From: Talpa occidentalis
Lineage: Eukaryota; Chordata; Mammalia; Eulipotyphla; Talpidae
Direction of reading: 5' to 3'
Length of the DNA stretch: 64,000 nt
Assembly (NCBI RefSeq): GCF_014898055.3
Contig: NW_023601212.1
Coordinates: 44,194,329-44,258,328 of the forward strand
Within the stretch, counting starts at the first letter, position 1. The number at the start of each line of letters is the position of its first letter. This document shows positions 11,349-23,245 of the stretch, piece after piece. The translations under genes and the position numbers were made by a program. The notes under the pieces are model-generated. The model was given only the letters and a program-made list of their open reading frames with translations. It was not told the origin of the DNA and searched no databases.

Positions 11349-14080
11349 TCTTTGTGTATTTTTTTTTAAATAATAAATTTTATTTTTATATTCCCCCATA
11401 CAATTGCAAAGGCCCCATTCTGACCCCAATCCTTCCCCTCCCGGCCCCCACCCCCCAAAAAGTGTCTCTGGTTCATAGTTTTTTGTTGATTTTGATTTTC
11501 ACTTTCTTATATTCATTTTCCTGGTCCCTTATTTAAGTTTTCTAGATTCCTGCTATGAGTGAGACCATCCGGTACTTTTCTTTTTCTTTTGGCTTATTTC
11601 GCTGAGCATGATCCCTTCCAGCGCCATCCATGTTGCTGCAAATTGCATGTGTTTATCTTTTTTGAATGCTGAGTAATATTCCATGGTATATATGTACCAC
11701 ATCTTCTTGATCCAGTCATCTATTTTGGGCATTTGGGCTGTTTCCAAAGCTTAGCTATTGTAAACAGTGCTGCTATAAACATAGGGGTGCAGGTGCTCTT
11801 TGGAATTGATGTTTCTGTGTCCTTTGGGTAAATACCTAGGAGTGGAATTGCTGGATCATATGGAAGCTCTATGTTTAGTAGGTCCAGAAATCTCCACACA
11901 GCTTTCCACAGTGGTTGGACCAGTTTGCACTCCCACCAACAGTGCACAAGAGTTCCTTTTTCTCCACACCCTCGCCAACATTTGTTGATGCTAGTTTTTT
12001 TAATATGTGCCATTCTCACTGGTGTGAGATGGTATCTCATGGTAGTTTTGATTTGCATTTCCCTGATTACAAGTGATGTTGAACATTTTTTCATATGCCT
12101 GTTGGCCATTTGCATTTCCTCTTCAGAGAAGTTTCTTTTAGCTCTTCTGCCCATTTTTTGACTGGATTATTTTCTTTGTTGTTGCTGAGTCTCATCAGCT
12201 CTTTGCAGATTTTTGTGATCAGTCCTTTATCATTAGTGTTGGGTGCAAAAATGTTCTCCTAGTTGGTGGGGTTTCTCTTTGTTTTGTTATTGTCTCTTTT
12301 GCTGTGCAGAAGCTCTTTAATTTGATGTAGTCCCAGCTGTTTATCTTTGCCTTCACTATCACTGCTTTGGGTAATGTGTCTGTAAAGATGTCTTTGATGT
12401 GCAAATCCCGTAGTGTTTCGCCTATATTTCCTTCTATGTATTTTATGGTTTCAGGTCTTATGTCTAGTTCTTTAATCCATTTTGAGTTGATTTTTGTGTA
12501 TGGTGTGAGGTAGTGGTCAAGCTTCATTCTTTTGCATGTAGCGACCCAGTTTTCCCAGCACCATTTATTGAACAAACTTTCTTTGCTCCAATGCATAGTC
12601 TTTGCTCCTTTGTCAAAGATTAGTTGACCATAAATCTGTGGGTTTATTTCTGGATTTTCTATTCTATTCCATTGGTCTGTATGTCTGTTCTTGTGCCAAT
12701 ACCATGCAGTTTTGATGATTATGGCTTTGTAGTATAGTTTGAAGTCTGGGAGTGTGATGCCTCCATTTCCTTCTTTTTTTTTCAGTAGAGCTTTGGCTAT
12801 TCGGGGTTTTTTGGTGATTCCATATGAATTTCATCAATAATTGTTCTATTTCTTTGAAGAATGACATTGAGATTTTGATTGGAATAGCATTGAATCTGTA
12901 TATTGCTTTTGGTAGGATGGCCATTTTAATAATGTTTATTCTTCCAATCCATGAGCAGGGGATGTCTTTCCATTTCTTTGTGTCTTCTTCTATTTCTTTT
13001 AACAGTGTTTTATAGTTTTCTTTGTATAGGTCCTTTACCTCTTTTGTTAGATTTATTCCCAAATATTTGATTTTTTTGTTTCAATAATAAAAGGGTTGTT
13101 TTTTTTATTTCTTCTTCTTCAGATTTATTGTTTGTGTATAGGAAGGCTACTGACTTTTGCATGTTGATTTTGTATCCTGCCACTTTACTGAATTGATTGA
13201 TGAGTTGAATTAGTTTTTCTGTGGAGATTTTGGGGTTCTCTATGTATATTATCATATCATCTGCAAATAGTGATAGTTTGACTTCTTCTTTTCCTATTTG
13301 GATTCCTTGGATGTCTTTCTCTTGTCTTATTGCTCTGGCTAGGACTTCCAGTATTATATTGAAAAGCAGTGGTGAGAGTGGACATCCTTGTCTTGTTCCA
13401 GATCTTAATGGAATTGCTTTCAGCTTTTCACCATTGAGAATGATACTGGCTGTTGGCTTGTCATAGATGGCCTTTATGATGTTGAGGTATGTTCCTTGTA
13501 TCCCAAGAATTTCAAGGGCTTTTATCATGAATGGGTGTTGCACTTTGTCGAAAGCTTTCTCAGCATCTATTGATATTATCATATGGTTTTTATATTTCTT
13601 TTTGTTGATGTGTTGGATAACGTTGATTGATTTTCGGATGTTAAACCATCCTTGTGCCCCTGGAATGAATCCAACTTGGTCGTGGTGAATTATCTTATGG
13701 ATACATTGTTGGATTCTCATAGCTAAAATTTTATTGAGGATTTTTGCATCAGTGTTCATTAGGGAGATTGGCCTATAGTTTTCCTTTTTTGTGTTGTCTT
13801 TATTCGGTTTTGGTATTAGTGTAATATTGGCTTCATAGAAGGTGTTTGGTATTGTCCCTTCCTTCTCAATTTTTTGGAAGAGTTTGTGAAGGATAGGCAC
13901 TAATTCGTCTCTGAATGTTTGGTAGAATTCATTTGTAAATCCATCAGGTCCTGGGCTTTTGTTTTTGGGGAGGTTTTTGATAACCATTTCAATTTCGCTG
14001 CTTGTAATTGGTCTGTTTAGGTGTTCTATTTCTTCTTTATCTAGCTTTGGGTGATTGTAGAGTTGTAGGAATTTGTCCAT

Positions 14081-14420
14081 TGTCGGGGCCCAAACCTGAG
14101 GCCCAGACCTGAACATCCGGGTTCTTGCCTGAAGCAGGCACTGAACGTTAGCTCGAGGGAAGGTTTCAAGTTTCCTATTGTGACGACTGAACCTTTCCCC
14201 CTGCTTGCTACTGTGGCTTGTTTGCATTGGTGGGCTCTCCTTGCTAGAGTTAACGAGAGACCTCCTCCTCTGAACCCTATATAACATTGTACACATTCCT
14301 GAATAAATGAGGCTGGCGATGATCCTGGCTTTGTCTCCACTCCTTGCGTACCCCTGTCCCATACCAAGCCCCTGCTTCCTCCCCCGGGTACCCCGTTGAT
14401 CTGCCCGGCTGGCCCGGACA
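14081..14420 (+). mobile_element. Solo LTR of a betaretrovirus-like ERV inside L1-B
   Basis: A 340-base GC-richer block begins TGTCGGGGCC and ends GGCCCGGACA, the TG...CA termini of a retroviral LTR. It is flanked by an exact 6-base repeat GTCCAT (14075-14080 and 14421-14426). Removing it with one GTCCAT restores the L1 sequence seen in copies A, C and D. A TATATAA (14278-14284) and AATAAA (14302-14307) lie in the + orientation. A 6-bp TSD is typical of class II (betaretrovirus-like) ERVs. No internal viral genes are present, so it is a solo LTR left after LTR-LTR recombination. It lies opposite to the L1 strand. Confidence 0.93.
14278..14307 (+). promoter_or_regulatory. LTR TATA box and poly(A) signal
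   Basis: TATATAA at 14278-14284 and AATAAA at 14302-14307 are positioned as expected for a U3/R boundary in a short LTR. Activity is inferred, not shown. Confidence 0.65.
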
Positions 14421-15782
14421 GTCCATCTCCTCTAGATTGTTGAACTTGTTTCCATATAACTGTTCATAGTAGTTACTGATTATTCTTTTGATTTCTGCTG
14501 TGTCCGTTGTGATTTCTCCTCTTTCATTTATGATCCTGTGTATTTCTGCTTTCTCCCTTTTTTCCTTTGTGAGCCTGGCTAGGGGTTTGTCTATTTTATT
14601 GATTTTTTCAAAGAACCAGCTCTTGGTTTCATTGATCTTTTGGATTGTTTTTTTAGTTTCAGTTTCATTTATTTCTGCTTTGGTTTTTATTATTTCTTTT
14701 CTTCTACTGGTTTTGGGTTTTTTTTTGTTGTTCTTTTTCTAGATCTTTGAGCTTCGAGATTAGGTTGTTTCTTTGAGTTCTTTCTTGTTTTTTGATGTGA
14801 GCTTCTATTGCTATATATTTTCCTCTTACTACTGCTTTTGCTGCATCCCATACATTTAGGATATTGGTGTCCTCCTTGTCATTCAATTCAAAGAATTTTT
14901 TAATTTCTTCTTTGATCTCCTCGTTAGTCCAGTGGTCTTCCAGTAGTGTGGTTTTTAATCTCCATGAGGTAGGATAGTTCCTTGCCTTCTTTTTATGATT
15001 TATTTCTAGTTTGATGCCTTCGTGGTCAGAAAAGATGGTTGGTATAATTTCAATCTTGGTGTATCTGTTGATGTTTGTCTTGTGCCCCAGTATGTGATCA
15101 ATCCTGGAGAATGATCCGTGTGCGCTTGAGAAAAATGTGTACTCCGTTTTTTTTTGGGTTTAGTGTTCTATAGATGTCTGTTAAGCCCAAATGCTCTAGG
15201 TCCTTATTTAGAGCTTTAGTTTCTTTACTTACTTTTTGTCTTGTTGATCTATCCATTGTTGATAGTGGTGTGTTGAAGTCTCCCACTACGTATGTGTTTT
15301 CTCTGATGTCTGTTTTCAGAGAGGACAACAGTTGTCTGATATATTTTGGTGCTCTTTCGTTTGGTGAGTATATGTTAATGAGTGTTATTTCTTCTTGAAG
15401 TATTGTCCCCTTAATCATAATGTAGTGACCATTGGGGTCTCTTTTTATTTTTTCGAGTTTGAAGTCTGTTTTATCTGATATAAGTATAGCTGTTCCTGCT
15501 TTCTTTTTTGGCCCATTTGCTTGTAGGATTGTTTTCCATCCTTTGACTTTGAGCCTATTTTTATCTTTTGTAGCTAAATGTGTTTCCTGGAGACAGAAAA
15601 AGGTTGGGTTTTGTTTCTTAATCCAGGCTGCAACTCTGTGTCTTTTTATTGAAGAGTTTAGTCCATTTACATTTAGAGTTAATATTGATATGTTAGCATC
15701 TGTATTTGCCATTATGTTTGTCTTTCCTTTGATTTTATTTATTCTTTTAATAACTTTTTTTTTTTTTGGTCTTCTTTCATTG

Positions 15783-16811
15783 TTATTCGTCCCTCTGAGT
15801 TTCTGGCTTTAGGATTCCTTGTAGTATTTTTTGGAGTGGGGGTTTATTCGTAATGAAATTCCGGAGTTTCTCTTTGTCTGGGAAGGTCCATATTCTTTCT
15901 TCATGGAGGAAAGAGAGCTTTGCGGGATAGAGTATTCTTGGTTGGCATCTGTGTTCTTGAAGTCTGTTGACTATGTCCCTCCACTCTCTCCTTGCCCGTA
16001 GTGTTTCTTCAGAGAAGTCTGATGTCAGCCTGATTGGTTTTCCTTTGAATGTTATCTGTGTCTTCCCTCTTGTCAGCTTCATTATTTTTTCCTTGTCCTG
16101 GATTATTGGGAGCTTTACTATTATGTGTCTTGCTGTGTTTTTTCTTTCGTCGTGGAAGTTTGGTGTTCTTCTTGCTTCTTGTATATCAATTTTCAGCTCC
16201 TTCTTCGCATTTGGGAAGTTCTCTTCAATTACCTCCTGGAATATTTTCTCTGTTCCTACATCTCTCTCCTCTCCTTCTGGAATTCCTATTACTCTTATAT
16301 TTCCTTTCCTCATGGAGTCAGATAGTTCCCGAAGTCTTTCTTCATTCTTTTTCCTTCGTACTTCTCTTTCCTTTTCTGTTTTGGTTCTTTTTATTTCTGT
16401 GTCTTCAAGAGTACTTATTCGTTCTTCCATTTAATCTATTCTGCTTTCATTGCTTTTCCCAGAGTTCCTTAGTTCCTCCATTAATTCTTTGATCTCCTGC
16501 ATTTCTTTTATTTCCCTCTTTAGGGACTCTATTTCCTTCTTCTGATCTATCACTTTTTTAATCATGGCAATTTTAAATTCTCTTTCTGGAAGGCTCAGAA
16601 GTTCTTCCAAGTTGCTGTCGTTGCAATCTGGGGAGTGGTTTTCTTTTTGTGGTGTGCTTCTTTCCTGAGGAGTTGTTAGGTTTCGTGTGGTTCTCCTACT
16701 CCCTACTGTCTGTTTTCTAATTTGTCATATGCGTTGGGACACTGTGTTGCTCGGACTGACTGGCATATTGGGTGAACTTCTCCGCTCCCCTCTGGCTCTT
16801 CCAGGAACCAT
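15783..16811 (-). pseudogene. L1 ORF1, broken (copy B)
   Basis: The ORF1 start is set at ATG 16811 (MVPGRARGERRSS), matching the start in copies C and D. An Arg codon became TGA near 16725 and a Glu codon became TAA at 16433-16435, so only the last 215 residues (from 16430) form an open frame. That frame covers the end of the coiled coil (about 16430-16300), the RNA-recognition domain with RVIGIPEGEE, and the C-terminal domain. ORF1p is the L1 RNA-binding trimer. Copy B lacks seven residues in the coiled coil relative to copy C and fourteen relative to copy D (site near 16544-16556). Confidence 0.93.
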
Positions 16812-18001
16812 CTCTGTCTTCTGGGGGAGCTTTCTGCTGGTTTTAGGCAGTTTTTACTGAAGAAATGTCCCTGTTCTAAAATGGCGAAGCGGGATGCAGT
16901 CCCTGCGCCTCCGGTTTCAGGCACACTCTTCTGCGCCCCCGGTCTGCCCCGGACGTGGGTGCCTGCTCCCTCTGTGGGCTCAGACTGCTGGTCGGAAGGG
17001 GCCTGGCGTGGGGTGGGCTAACTTCCCGGCTGGCCACTGGGTCCTCCAGAGGCCTTCTGCCCTTTTCAAGCAGTCTTAAGAAATTTCCTGTTCTATGGGG
17101 TGTTAGTGACTTTTTTTCCTGGTCGCTAGGTGGCGCCAGAGATCTCTCCTATTGTCCTTGGGGGGCTGTTTTTCGCTCCCCCCACCCCGTGGGACAGGGA
17201 ACAGAGCGGGAATGGTAGGGTAAACCTCAACAGCTTTGGGGTGCTGTGTCTGCCTTGTGCCCCACCGTCGTGGGGAACCCACGCCCCTAATTTCGTGCCC
17301 CGGGTCTCAGTTCAAAGCCCTCAGGTCCAGGACGCGGGCTGTAGCCCAGTTCAGTGGCGCGGGAATGGCGCCTTTTGCACTGCTCCCGTGCCTGGGCGCC
17401 TGGTTCCTGCTCACTCAGGGAGGGACCTTCACCTCAGTGAGGACCTCCGCGCGTCTCCCCGCAAGCCTAGGTCGCAGGCGCGGGGACCTGGGCCGCTGCG
17501 ATCCTGGTCCGCGTTTTCTTTTCAATCGCGCCAAACGCGCCGCTTTCCCGTGCAAGCTTACCGGCAGCCTGGGCTGTGTGTGCGTCTCCCAGGGTCTTTG
17601 TTCTTCTCTAATGATGCCCGGAGCCTTTCGCTCGCCCGCGGCGAATCCTGCAGGGTTCGCCTCAGCTCCCGTTCACGGGGTGTGGTGGCTGCACACTCCC
17701 AGTCCCGCTTGCTGCGTCGTTTGTTCTTGTTGGTTGTTTTAGTGTGTTGTTTCCCTCCTCTCTGCCGGTCGGAGAGTGCCAACTCTGTGGGCGGGGGAGG
17801 GGAGCAGGGTTCTGCCCTTCCCTCCCTTCTAGTCCTCTTTTATGGCCACTTTCTTCTTCGGGTAGTTTGCTGGAGTCACCCGTTTATCTTCCGTGTCCCA
17901 GTTCTCTCTGGGACCTGCCGCTTTTCCTCCCTATTAACTTTTTTTAATGGGAGATCTTACTCGCAGCGTCTCCTCGCCACCATGTTGCTCCGCCCCTCCC
18001 C
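16812..18001 (-). promoter_or_regulatory. L1-B 5' UTR with internal promoter
   Basis: About 1.2 kb of GC- and CpG-rich sequence upstream of ORF1, in strong contrast to the A/T-rich surroundings. It aligns with the copy C 5' UTR apart from point changes and the SINE there. Mammalian L1 5' UTRs carry the internal RNA polymerase II promoter. A 331-codon frame (17130-18125, + strand) runs antisense through it and out past the element's 5' end. It has no recognised domain, is broken in copy C, and is treated as a chance frame. Confidence 0.85.
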
Positions 18002-18168
18002 TCTTTGTGTTTTGAGAGCAAGATCATGGTTACCAACATCAAGACTTGGAATGAGAATGTTAATGTATTATTTTCCGTCTAAGCCAAGATCTTTAATCTG
18101 GCTTTTAAGAAACAGCCTTTTATGAGAGGCTGCTGGATGATTGCACATACAAATAAAATTAATATATT

Positions 18169-18483
18169 GGGCCTCCCCGGTGGTGCAGCGGTTGAGCTTG
18201 CTGGGTTGCGAAGCTGCCCGCAGCCTCTGCAGCGCAGGTTCGATCCCCGGTTGCTCCCCCGCCACCGGAGGAGGGTCCCACATGGCGCGCAAACCTCTCC
18301 TGCCGCCCGCTGCTCCCCTCAGCAGTGTACTTCGGTCCTTCTGTCTGCTCTGCTCCCCGCTCTGGCTCTGGTGAATTCTCTCACCCTCCCGCGCTTCTGA
18401 CTGTACCCAGTGCATGTATAAACAAAACAAAAACAAACAAACAAATAAATAAATAAAATAAAAACATGCCTCTATTAAAAAAA
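18169..18483 (+). mobile_element. tRNA-derived SINE, young subtype
   Basis: Begins GGGCCTCCCCGGTGGTGCAG. The A box is TGGTGCAGCGG and the B box GGTTCGATCCC is perfect; both are RNA polymerase III internal promoter elements. The body has the young-type block ATGGCGCGCAAACCTCTCC and CGGTCCTTCTG, then an A-rich tail with CAAA and TAAA units. An exact 19-base TSD, ACAAATAAAATTAATATAT, is found at 18149-18167 and 18484-18502, indicating recent insertion. Confidence 0.95.
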
Positions 18484-18502
18484 ACAAATAAAATTAATAT
18501 AT

Positions 18503-21500
18503 ATATATTCTTTTTTACTGCAAAATTTTAATAATAACTAAAAAGTTTAGAACCCTATAGGGGAAGAGAGGTAAATTACACCATGATTCCCTTATACTCA
18601 CTAAAAGCACTGTAGAATGCAATAGTTTTTCGTAACTATAACATAATTATAACATAATTCATATTATAGTGAGTTTACCCCAGAAACCAATATTAAAAGG
18701 AAATAATAACATTTATACAAAAATTGTACGATTTTAAAAATGTTTTGTAACTTCCTGTACAGTTCTATTTTAGCATTAATTGAAAATCTAAATTCAGATT
18801 GTTTTCAATAAAAACCACAGGAATGCCTATTGAGAATATCATAAAATTTCATTTATTTATTCATGTATTTACAAATGCACATATAAAGCTGAGAATGACT
18901 TTATTGTTAGATGAGCCTTCTTTGACAAATTTTTAAAGTGGAGAATAAAATAAAGAAGTGGAATTAACTCCGTTCCCCCTCCATTTAAAACAAAATCATC
19001 TTCAATAAAGCACTGAAACCCTAAAGCAGTACCATCAGCCACTTGGTATCTAGCAGGCTTGACCATCAGTGAAATGAAGATATATATTTCCAGTGCATAA
19101 TTTAAGCATCATGGCACTTTATGAATGCCCCACAAACTGGGGAGAATTAATATTCTGTAGCAATTGTGGCCAATATGTATAAATAACTAACAGTGAAAAT
19201 ATGAAAACCTATAAAACAAACTGAAGATAAATGTTTTCTGAGCTTCTAAAATGCTTAGATGGGTTTGGAAGTTTTTGCATCGTCTCTAACTGAATTTTCT
19301 ATTCATGAAACCATCAAAATAATATGATATCTTTGACAGGTTACAGTCAAAGTTGATTGAGAATAAAGCTGGAAAATGGAGAAAGATAGAGATTCTGTCA
19401 TATATGGCCACAGGAAAAGCAAGGAGCATAAGTAGTCAGATCTTTAAACTCTTGAGGCTAGCTTTTAAACATTATATTTCATGCCCATGTTCTTATTTTA
19501 AACCCATTTTTTCAAAAGTGCTGCTAAATTAAATAATCAATTTCTACAAAGGTGTCCTGACTAACGCTCCCTCTTTTGAAACTCTGAACAAGCAGGGGAA
19601 CAGCAACTGAAAAAGCAACAGAGGGAATGAAAAAAAAAGTCAACTGACAACAGAAAATCATATTTTGTTCAGTCTCTTTGCTTTTTAAAACAGACATAAT
19701 TGACACTGTTAGAATAAACACTAAGACATAGAATGCATGTGTTCCTATTAGTTTTTCTTCTGATGTTCAATAATTCACAAGGCGTAGTGAGGTTGCCTTA
19801 GTGAGAACCATTTAGAAAGGACCCTTGGGCTGGTTTTCAGTACCTGGGCTTACCCTTCACTCAGCTACTCATCAAATCTGCTAATCTATTTCCTTTTATA
19901 TCAAAGAAGGTTTTGACTATATTTTCACTAACCTGTATTACAAAGGTTCTTCCAAAAGCATACTATTAATATCAGGGGACACAGGTGGTGGAGAACATAA
20001 CGGCAGAGCACATAACTGTTTTGGCAAAATCTCCCAAATCGCTTGTCAAACCCAAAGTAACATCATTATATTCTTAGGAGTATGTAGATTATTTTATAAA
20101 TTATTTTCTTGAAGAAATTTTTAAAATTCCCCAAATTTCTCATCTAATTATTTTAATACTAATATATACTATATGACCAAGTCTTCAAAATGTAAATACT
20201 AGTGTTGCGATTGTTTTTTATGTATGACACAACATTTTATCACTTTCAGTACATAATAATAAAAGCATATTAATAAAAAGACATATCTAAAATAGAAAAA
20301 AAAATAATTCCTATAACTTAAAAAACAACTCAAAGAGAACACCGAATTATTCACAAAAGATAGAAAACTCAATAATTTGAACCTAAGGAAAATCAAGTCA
20401 TTGATTTTATTAGCTCTTATTCAGGATGAAGAGTCACTACCTATCTTTGTTGCTGTGCACAGCTGTATGAAGAAGCATAACATCTGGAACTCAGAAATTG
20501 TCAAATGGAACCTGAGGTTTCTTTCACTAACAAAGTCTGAATATATGTAAATGCAACTATCTATTAATCTGATAGACCATACAACAACAGTATACAAATA
20601 ACTTACTTTTAAAATGTTATTAAATGTGATTGCAGTTCCATTTGCTCTATATATAATCACACCTTCTGCATAAGGATAAAATGTAGGAGCAAATATACAT
20701 CGAATCAATTTATTACACACACCCCACCACCACCACCAGCCAGATAATATTTGTCATATTGTAATTTTAAACAAGAATACCACAAAATTAACCATTGTTA
20801 ATTTAGTGCCCACCTAGAAAATATATATCATAAAATATTTATGAAACTTTCCAAAATGTGATTCATTTTTTAATTTGAAAATGCACATGCCCTGGGTATT
20901 TAGGATAAATAAAATACGTAAATTGCTAGTTGATTTTTATTAAAAAAAATCATAAATTTAAAAGAGGTCTTGTATGGTTGTCCAGTCCATGCAGTGTCTT
21001 CAGTCATGTATCCAATAAATTATCCTGGAGTGAAAATATTACAAGTGATCATCATTGAGACCTGATATGTGATATGAGGGATAAAAATTAATACTGCTCA
21101 GAAAAAACAGAGTTTCATAAATTAAAATGAACTGAATTAACATTTAAGACAAGAACTTGTTGTCACTTAAATATATTGTGGCATAAATTTGCAATGAGCA
21201 ATACTTACTAGCTCTAATAAGGTTAGATGCCAATCCTCTCCCAGCTTATTCAAAACAGCAATGCATAATATTAATAAAAACATCATTATGACTCTGTTAA
21301 TTCTTCTTATACATGATCAGCATAAAGCAAATAAAGATCAAGTTCTAAAACCCAGAAAAGATTGTTTAGTGGTGATAAAACTATAGATATAGTTATCTCA
21401 TTTCTTTGACTATAATTTTAACAAAATTATAAGTAATTCCAATGTTTCAAATCCTTGTTTATTTCTAAAGGGTTGACGTGAGCTGTGAAACCATCACAGT

Positions 21501-22799
21501 CTATAATTGTGACTTGTTGGCTAAGGTATCATTTGATGATGTGGAACATGGGCAGAATATGTGTATATTCTCTGGAGAATTATGATAAGGAAGGAGAAAA
21601 TAAGAGAGTTCCTTCAGTTTCCAGGAGCAGGCTGTGACCTATTCTTTATTCAACTTTATTTAGTAAACACATGTTTTCCAAAAATAATTGACTGGTTTAG
21701 TAAACCTTTTACTACATAATTTGCAACTATTTGATGGCAATCTTGTACTTTAATGAGAAAAAACCCAAAGGAGAAAAATATGAGGAGGGTAAGTTAAATC
21801 AGAATGCAGTTATTTCTCTGATTTGTGACTCCTAGGGCTAAGGCTTAAGAGTAGAACTAAATACATTGTGCTTATATTTGTGCTAAAGACCTCATTTTTA
21901 GGAAGGTCATTCATTTTTATTCATTTTGAGCAGCAATAGGAAGGCACTTTTTAACAGTGGCTTATTGGAATGGCTCCTGGATATTAAACCTTACCCAGAA
22001 TCAACTGGAGGTTTAGGTGTTTGACTCTATGCAGAAAAATACAAAGAACTGGACCTGCAGCACGCCGCCTGGGGAGTGGAACCTCATTAGGAAGAGATGT
22101 GTTTACAGAGGGAGAAGTGACTGCCTTGGATAAAGTTCTGGCATTTCTTAAAATAATGCAAAGCAAAGTGAATGGTTAGAATAGAAGGTCAACTATTCTA
22201 TATTTAGTCATTCTAGTTTGTGTTAATTAATAAGAAATGTTCTGTAAATACACATTCTTAATTGTAACTAAATTAAATATTCATTTGTAACATTTACTCT
22301 AAAAATTGATTTCTTAATGAGTGAGAAAAGAATAGGTCATACTTCCAGTGCACAATGAACTCTTTGTAAAAGGAACTAACTGAAAATAGCATTGGCAATT
22401 TTTGAACCTGAAAAGGATACACAGAGGTGCTCTCTGTAAATATGAAAGTTTTTTGATATTGTTAATATTCACCTAAATATGAATTTATAAAATGAGGAAC
22501 ATTTTGCTTATTCTATAAACATTAATTATAGTAGGCTGTTTCACCTGGTCTACTGAATTTGATCAGACTTTTTACCTAATTAAATGAGAAATATCTCAAC
22601 CACGGTGTCTGCAACATCCACAACTACTTTAAAGAAAAATCCCTGTTCTCATTCTTGCCACTCTGCTAAACAGTCTCATAGCCAGTCCTCAAAATGTTTC
22701 CAAAGGAAAATATGTTGTATGTTTACACATTGCACATTGATGACAATCCTTTGCTCATTTACTCAAATGGGTTAATAGCTAAAACAAAACAAAAAAAAA
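18503..22799. other. 4.3 kb A/T-rich sequence, no gene recognised
   Basis: Both strands show only short open frames (at most about 99 codons, e.g. 20421-20720 on -) with no domains. A short CCA-rich run (accaccaccaccag) lies at 20724-20740. No recent SINE or L1 insertion is visible, unusual for this window. Confidence 0.5.
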
Positions 22800-23245
22800 T
22801 ATTTTCATGGACTAAAATCCAAACTACTTTTCAGATCTCCCTTTTTAAAAAATCATTTTCTTTCTATTTTCTACTATGGTACTTTCTACTATGATGACAC
22901 TAATATTCTTGGCCGATCTTCAAACTTTCTTAGAACATCATTGCCACAATACTTGTATGAATTCCTTCATCTCATGCTTAAAATTTCTTTTAAATGTCAC
23001 CTTGTCAGAGTCCTCTCTAATTACCTTAACAACAATGGCAGCAATATCAATTTATTTTTTCCCAGAAGATATATTGTTTCCTGACATACTGAATATTCAT
23101 GTATTGGGTGTTTCTTCCTTCTTGATCAATACTAAGGAGCATTTTGTCTGTTTTTGATCAAAGTTGTATCTCAGAGTATGAAATAATATGTGGTACATAG
23201 TAAACACTTAATAAATGTTATTGGACAGATAATTGAATAAATAGA
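22800..23245 (+). mobile_element. L2 relic
   Basis: Text such as 'taaaatccaaact', 'aatgtcaccttgtcagag' and 'tggtacatagtaaacacttaataaatg' follows the order of the L2 3' half and its typical end. Diverged; it may begin near 22580. Confidence 0.75.

Larger units (their letters stand above)
11542..15712 (-). pseudogene. L1 ORF2, broken and split by an LTR (copy B)
   Basis: Begins at ATG 15712 (MANTDANIS) and ends at the TAG whose complement is 11542-11544. The endonuclease part is open from 15712 to about 15150, where an A run of nine (one more than in copy A) shifts the frame. Further breaks include an A-run shift near 14740, the 340-bp LTR at 14081-14420, an A-run shift near 13095, an extra base near 12815, a Trp-to-TAG near 12260 with an adjacent shift, and a base loss near 11722. 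The reverse transcriptase core with FADDM is intact in 13100-14074, and the CX3CX7HX4C segment lies within 11720-12154. No full-length product is possible. Confidence 0.95.
11358..18001 (-). mobile_element. Full-length LINE-1 copy B, host of a solo LTR
   Basis: Antisense L1 with all parts: 3' A tail (T run at 11359-11368), 3' UTR, ORF2, ORF1 and a GC-rich 5' UTR ending in GGAGCAACATGGTGGCG-type sequence. The 9-base repeat TCTTTGTGT flanks it at 11349-11357 and 18002-18010, consistent with a TSD. Its 6644 bases include the 346 added by the LTR insertion at 14081-14420, leaving about 6.3 kb, normal for a mammalian L1. Both ORFs are broken. Confidence 0.95.

Noticed and set aside
13010..13700. 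Retroviral polymerase gene linked to the LTR
   Set aside because: The reverse transcriptase is L1 ORF2 and continues on both sides of the LTR; the LTR has no internal viral sequence beside it.
17130..18125. 331-codon + strand frame as a host gene
   Set aside because: It is antisense to the L1-B 5' UTR, has no known domain and is broken in copy C. Kept only as a low finding.
18169..18260. tRNA gene from perfect A and B boxes
   Set aside because: It is the head of a dispersed SINE with a tail and TSD, found many times in the window; no cloverleaf with proper acceptor stem.
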